From positions 1-36,232 of the forward strand of contig JBBISA010000042.1 of the NCBI GenBank assembly GCA_037441525.1: a stretch of 36,232 nt of DNA. Direction: 5' to 3'. Made by a program: the position numbers and the translations under genes. This DNA is from SKVR01 sp037441525 (GTDB lineage Bacteria; Bacteroidota; Bacteroidia; Bacteroidales; UBA7960). Under the pieces are notes generated by a model. The model made no database searches and was not told the origin of the DNA. It was given only the letters and a program-made list of their open reading frames with translations. Within the stretch, counting starts at the first letter, position 1. Each line of letters begins with the position of its first letter. This document shows, in pieces, positions 33,250 to 36,232 of the stretch.

Positions 33250-35862
33250 TTATTCAAAAAACATGGCATTGAACATAAACTTATAGGCCACTGGTGTGGA
33301 TGCCCTGAACTGGGGATTGAAAGATGACAAAATTATATGTCCCTTCCCTTTTCCAACCCATACCAGGGCGGCTTCCTTTTTGAGCAGCTCTTCTTTTTGT
33401 GCGAATCCACTCATAAGAATTTTTTCGTCGGTAAAGGTGGCAATTACTCTCCGATCCATATCGCGTGTGGGGAAAGATGTTCTGAAAACAGGAATCCCTC
33501 TGTGAAACACCCCAATTTCGGGCTGAATACCCCAGGCCAGGGGATGCTCATTGCGAACCTTTAAGCTCAGCAAAGAACCAGGGATATACAACCCGGCAGT
33601 TGTTAATTCGCGGCCAATATTTGCAACAGGAAGTATAAAATCATCTTTGGCGGCATCTTCTCCAATGGAAAGTGGCCCCATGAAAAGATCTACCGCACCG
33701 CCCCATGCCATCACTTTTCCACCATTATTTATAAACTGCATAAGATTATCAAATCCCTTTTTCTCCATTCCTTTGGAAAATTCAGGAGGAAAATTTGCAG
33801 GAATTTGCTGACTACCAAGCTCATATTTTCCATTCATGAAAACCCCTTTCGACTGGTCGGTAAAGAAAAGGATTTCGAAATCGCGCTGAAGGCGGGTTGT
33901 CTGAAGATCAGCAGGCCTGAGAATTTTGTAAGGTATGTGGTATTGATCGAAAATATATCTAATCCAACCACCATCCATATCGTGAAACCAGCTTTCAACC
34001 ACACCCACCCTGGGCATTTTTACCGGTTTGAAGGTTGCATTTGGTTTTGCTTCAAGATAGACAGGGATAATAGTCAAAATCTGTTCCAGCGCAATATAGC
34101 GATTGTCAACCGGCACAATGAAACTACCGGCAGGATAGGTACTGCCATTAATTTCAACCGGCTCCTTTGTTCGCTCAACTGCCATTCCACGGCCCAAAGC
34201 AAAAAAGGCAGCCTTGAAACTTTCATTGGCTGAAGACGTGAAAAATGCCCATCTTGCTCCTGCAGTTACTCCATTTTTAATCGTATAAGGCAGTTTAACA
34301 AGCCTTAATTTTTCACTGATACCCACGGGAATATTTATTTCCACCGCTTCTACACCTCTATGCAATGGCAACGACCAGGTGGTAATATCGTAGGGTTTTA
34401 TCATTTCGCCACCAGCAGTGTAATGTCTTACCGGAAACTTCTGCACCTCCATCACCTCCTTAATAAACGCCCTATAAGGTTGGGAAAGAGGGATTACCAC
34501 ATCGCCAGCTTTATAAAGCCTGTTTTGGATAAGAACATCGTCCTTCAGTTCGTAAATTTTCACCCCGTGTCTGGCCAATAAATTTACAATGGCAGCCATT
34601 TCACCCTGATCGTGCTGGTTTTTTGGCATAATGTAATAATAAGGAGCCTGGCTTTTTCCTCTCTCGATTTCACGCCGGGTAACTTCGTTTCTGAAAGTAA
34701 GAATTTCGCTTCGATGCTGGGCAGAGGTATTCAGATAAGAAAGTGTATTTTCGAATTCATACTTTACTATATCCGAAAGTCTCCACCAGCCTCCTCCCCA
34801 GGGTTTGGGCATATTAATACTGATAGCATATTCGCCAAGGCCTTTGCCTTCAGTGCGCAGCTCATTGGGTTCAACAAAAATGGGGCTGGCCAGATTAACA
34901 CTTGCTGCTTCCGACAACATTCCGATAACCCCTTTCCAGATAGATGTAGTGGTGGCCCCTGGCCAGTAATCATCAAACAAATAATTCACCGAAATCCCTT
35001 CGAGACCAGTATTGGTCATTTCTGTGAGCGTTCGGGAACCAAATACCCTGGACCAATTCCAAATCCCTGCATCCACATTTTCTGCAATAGGGTCACTGGG
35101 TGGTGATATGTAGAACCGGGGGCCGGTAGAGCCCATCTGATGCCGCTCAACCATTGCCTGAGGATACCACAGGGTAGAAAAAACTTCTGAAACCATTTGG
35201 TTTTCACTTTGGGTCAGGGTAACAAAATCGCGGTTGATGTTATGACCCACATACTTGTGGTAAACTCCCGGCATATTGCTGGTTTCAAGCGGGGTACCCT
35301 TATATTTATTATAGTGTTCCACCACCATATTCATCCCGTCGGGGTTGTGTGCAATAAACATTGCAACAGTATTTTCGAGTATTTTTGTGCGGCGGGCATC
35401 ATTCCCCTGTATTAACTCCCAGGCTATTAAGGGCAAGGCTTGCGCCGGACCAACTTCGGTTGCATGCATACTTAGGGTGGAAAGGAAGAAGACCTTCCCC
35501 TTTCTGATCAATTCTTCACGGGTTGTTCCCTGGGGAATTTCATCGAGAGCCAGTTGTCTGTTTATTTCCTTTAAGGACTGAAGATTAGCGATATTTTCGG
35601 CCGATGAAATAAAAATAATGTACATAGGCCTGCCAAGCTCTGTCGCCCCAAATTGCTCAATATGAACCATAGGAGAGTTGACATCCATAATCTTCATGTA
35701 ATCCATAAGCTTTTCGTAGCTGAACAACTGTCTGTCATCGCCAGGATTAAATCCAAAATAGTTTTGTGGAGAAGGTATCTGAGCAATGGCCAAATTACCC
35801 ATGAAAAGAACTGCCAGAGCAAGGGCTATAGCCCTGATTCTGTGGGCAAACAAATAATTCAT
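33250..35862 (-). CDS. Secreted M14-family zinc carboxypeptidase-like protein
   Basis: M14 peptidases remove C-terminal residues or act on cell-wall peptides with one zinc ion. From the ATG at 35862 (870 aa) the protein has a signal peptide (to about residue 28, NLAIAQ). Likely zinc ligands are His133-x-x-Glu136 (SMHATEVGP) and His241 (ERHQMGS), with a substrate-binding-type Asn-Arg in HNINRDF at 208-213. The peptidase domain ends near residue 380. The long C-terminal half is strand-rich and contains a glutamine-amidotransferase-like portion (FINNGGKVMAWGG), an architecture common in Bacteroidota M14 proteins. I rejected the start at 35949 because its extra 29 residues would precede the signal peptide. 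The substrate is unknown. It converges on uvrC with 12 bases between the stops. Confidence 0.88.
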   Translation of the reverse strand: MNYLFAHRIRAIALALAVLFMGNLAIAQIPSPQNYFGFNPGDDRQLFSYEKLMDYMKIMDVNSPMVHIEQFGATELGRPMYIIFISSAENIANLQSLKEINRQLALDEIPQGTTREELIRKGKVFFLSTLSMHATEVGPAQALPLIAWELIQGNDARRTKILENTVAMFIAHNPDGMNMVVEHYNKYKGTPLETSNMPGVYHKYVGHNINRDFVTLTQSENQMVSEVFSTLWYPQAMVERHQMGSTGPRFYISPPSDPIAENVDAGIWNWSRVFGSRTLTEMTNTGLEGISVNYLFDDYWPGATTTSIWKGVIGMLSEAASVNLASPIFVEPNELRTEGKGLGEYAISINMPKPWGGGWWRLSDIVKYEFENTLSYLNTSAQHRSEILTFRNEVTRREIERGKSQAPYYYIMPKNQHDQGEMAAIVNLLARHGVKIYELKDDVLIQNRLYKAGDVVIPLSQPYRAFIKEVMEVQKFPVRHYTAGGEMIKPYDITTWSLPLHRGVEAVEINIPVGISEKLRLVKLPYTIKNGVTAGARWAFFTSSANESFKAAFFALGRGMAVERTKEPVEINGSTYPAGSFIVPVDNRYIALEQILTIIPVYLEAKPNATFKPVKMPRVGVVESWFHDMDGGWIRYIFDQYHIPYKILRPADLQTTRLQRDFEILFFTDQSKGVFMNGKYELGSQQIPANFPPEFSKGMEKKGFDNLMQFINNGGKVMAWGGAVDLFMGPLSIGEDAAKDDFILPVANIGRELTTAGLYIPGSLLSLKVRNEHPLAWGIQPEIGVFHRGIPVFRTSFPTRDMDRRVIATFTDEKILMSGFAQKEELLKKEAALVWVGKGKGHIILSSFNPQFRASTPVAYKFMFNAMFFE

Positions 35863-35953
35863 GCGATTTGGTTTGGGTTTGTTTAGATGGTGTTTAAAGT
35901 AAAAAAAATATATGCAAATAATGTTTAAGAAAGAAGGATTTGCAGCCAAAACG

Positions 35954-35983
35954 CAAAATTACCTTTTATGAATAAACGCCAAC
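35954..35983 (-). promoter_or_regulatory. Probable promoter of the M14 peptidase gene
   Basis: The minus strand reads GTTG, 18 bases, then TAATTTTG, an exact -7 TAnnTTTG match, about 90 bases before the ATG at 35862. Confidence 0.5.
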
Positions 35984-36012
35984 AATAAAATATGGAACAC
36001 TCCCAAAATAAA

Positions 36013-36043
36013 TTTGCCAGTCAAAATGATTTATGTATTTTTG
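36013..36043 (+). promoter_or_regulatory. Promoter of tRNA-Ser
   Basis: TTTG at 36013-36016, a 19-base spacer and TATTTTTG at 36036-36043 match both Bacteroidota promoter elements at the expected distance, 44 bases before the tRNA. Confidence 0.65.
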
Positions 36044-36087
36044 CACACCCAAAAAATATGTGGGTACTGTTCATTGCAGTATTGAAA

Positions 36088-36174
36088 GGAGAGATGGGTG
36101 AGTGGCTTAAACCAACAGTTTGCTAAACTGTCGTAGGGGTAACCCTACCGGGGGTTCGAATCCCCCTCTCTCCG
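36088..36174 (+). tRNA. tRNA-Ser (anticodon GCT)
   Basis: An 87-nt class II tRNA is visible: acceptor GGAGAGA paired with TCTCTCC, anticodon stem ACAGT/ACTGT around TTGCTAA (anticodon GCT at 36122-36124), a long variable arm (GTAGGGGTAACCCTAC) and T-arm GGGGGTTCGAATCCCCC. The discriminator is G and CCA is not encoded. The 58 bases after it hold a weak hairpin but no gene. Confidence 0.97.
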
Positions 36175-36232
36175 CAAACAGGTGGTGTAATCCCGAAAAT
36201 TCCGGGATAAACTACTCCCGGTATCGCGTCCC

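Noticed and set aside
33805..35106. Several plus-strand frames of 70-165 aa inside the M14 peptidase gene
   Set aside because: They are antisense shadows of a coding frame, with no family pattern or start context.
36190..36208. Hairpin ATCCCG...CGGGAT after tRNA-Ser as a terminator
   Set aside because: The stem is only 6 bp and no T-run follows on the plus strand; too weak to call.

Overview
The window is a piece of a Bacteroidota chromosome, probably Bacteroidales/Marinilabiliales-like. The evidence is a complete Na+-translocating NQR operon, a type IX secretion (T9SS) plug protein, PorG/DUF6089 barrels in the order nadK-porG-uppS-bamA-skp, many Bacteroidota-type lipoproteins, and -7 boxes of the form TAnnTTTG. 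A run of ten N inside uvrC shows it comes from a draft, possibly metagenomic, scaffold. Most genes are housekeeping or cell-envelope genes. I see no CRISPR array, transposase, integrase, phage gene or recognisable defence system.

Layout. 1-8.3 kb: a small membrane protein, then on the minus strand nqrA-B-C-D-E-F, a terminator, a CDF zinc-type transporter and apbE, the flavin transferase that loads FMN onto NqrB and NqrC. 8.4-11.8 kb: the T9SS plug lipoprotein diverges from nqrA and converges without any gap on a ThiS-like sulfur carrier, followed by a membrane-anchored DUF7935-type protein and a PQQ-type sugar dehydrogenase lipoprotein. 12.2-17 kb: accessory genes, including a small lipoprotein and an alpha/beta hydrolase separated only by an in-frame TAA, YbjQ plus a 43-aa membrane microprotein, a secreted carboxypeptidase-regulatory-like domain, tRNA-Gly and tRNA-Leu each with a terminator, and an M48 metalloprotease cut by an in-frame TGA.

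17.1-28.6 kb: a saccharopine dehydrogenase-family enzyme diverging from the elongation pair pbp2-rodA, then NAD kinase, two tandem PorG-like outer-membrane proteins, isoprenyl transferase, BamA and a Skp/OmpH chaperone. This block joins peptidoglycan synthesis, lipid carrier supply and outer-membrane assembly. 28.7-36.2 kb: DNA repair genes mutS and uvrC (divergent), a large secreted M14 metallocarboxypeptidase and tRNA-Ser.

I found no clear new multi-gene system. The best leads are the two genes interrupted by single in-frame stop codons about 3.8 kb apart, the duplicated PorG-like gene, the terminator and possible internal promoter between nqrF and the CDF-apbE pair, and the microprotein behind ybjQ. 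Family names rest on motif recognition, not on a database search.
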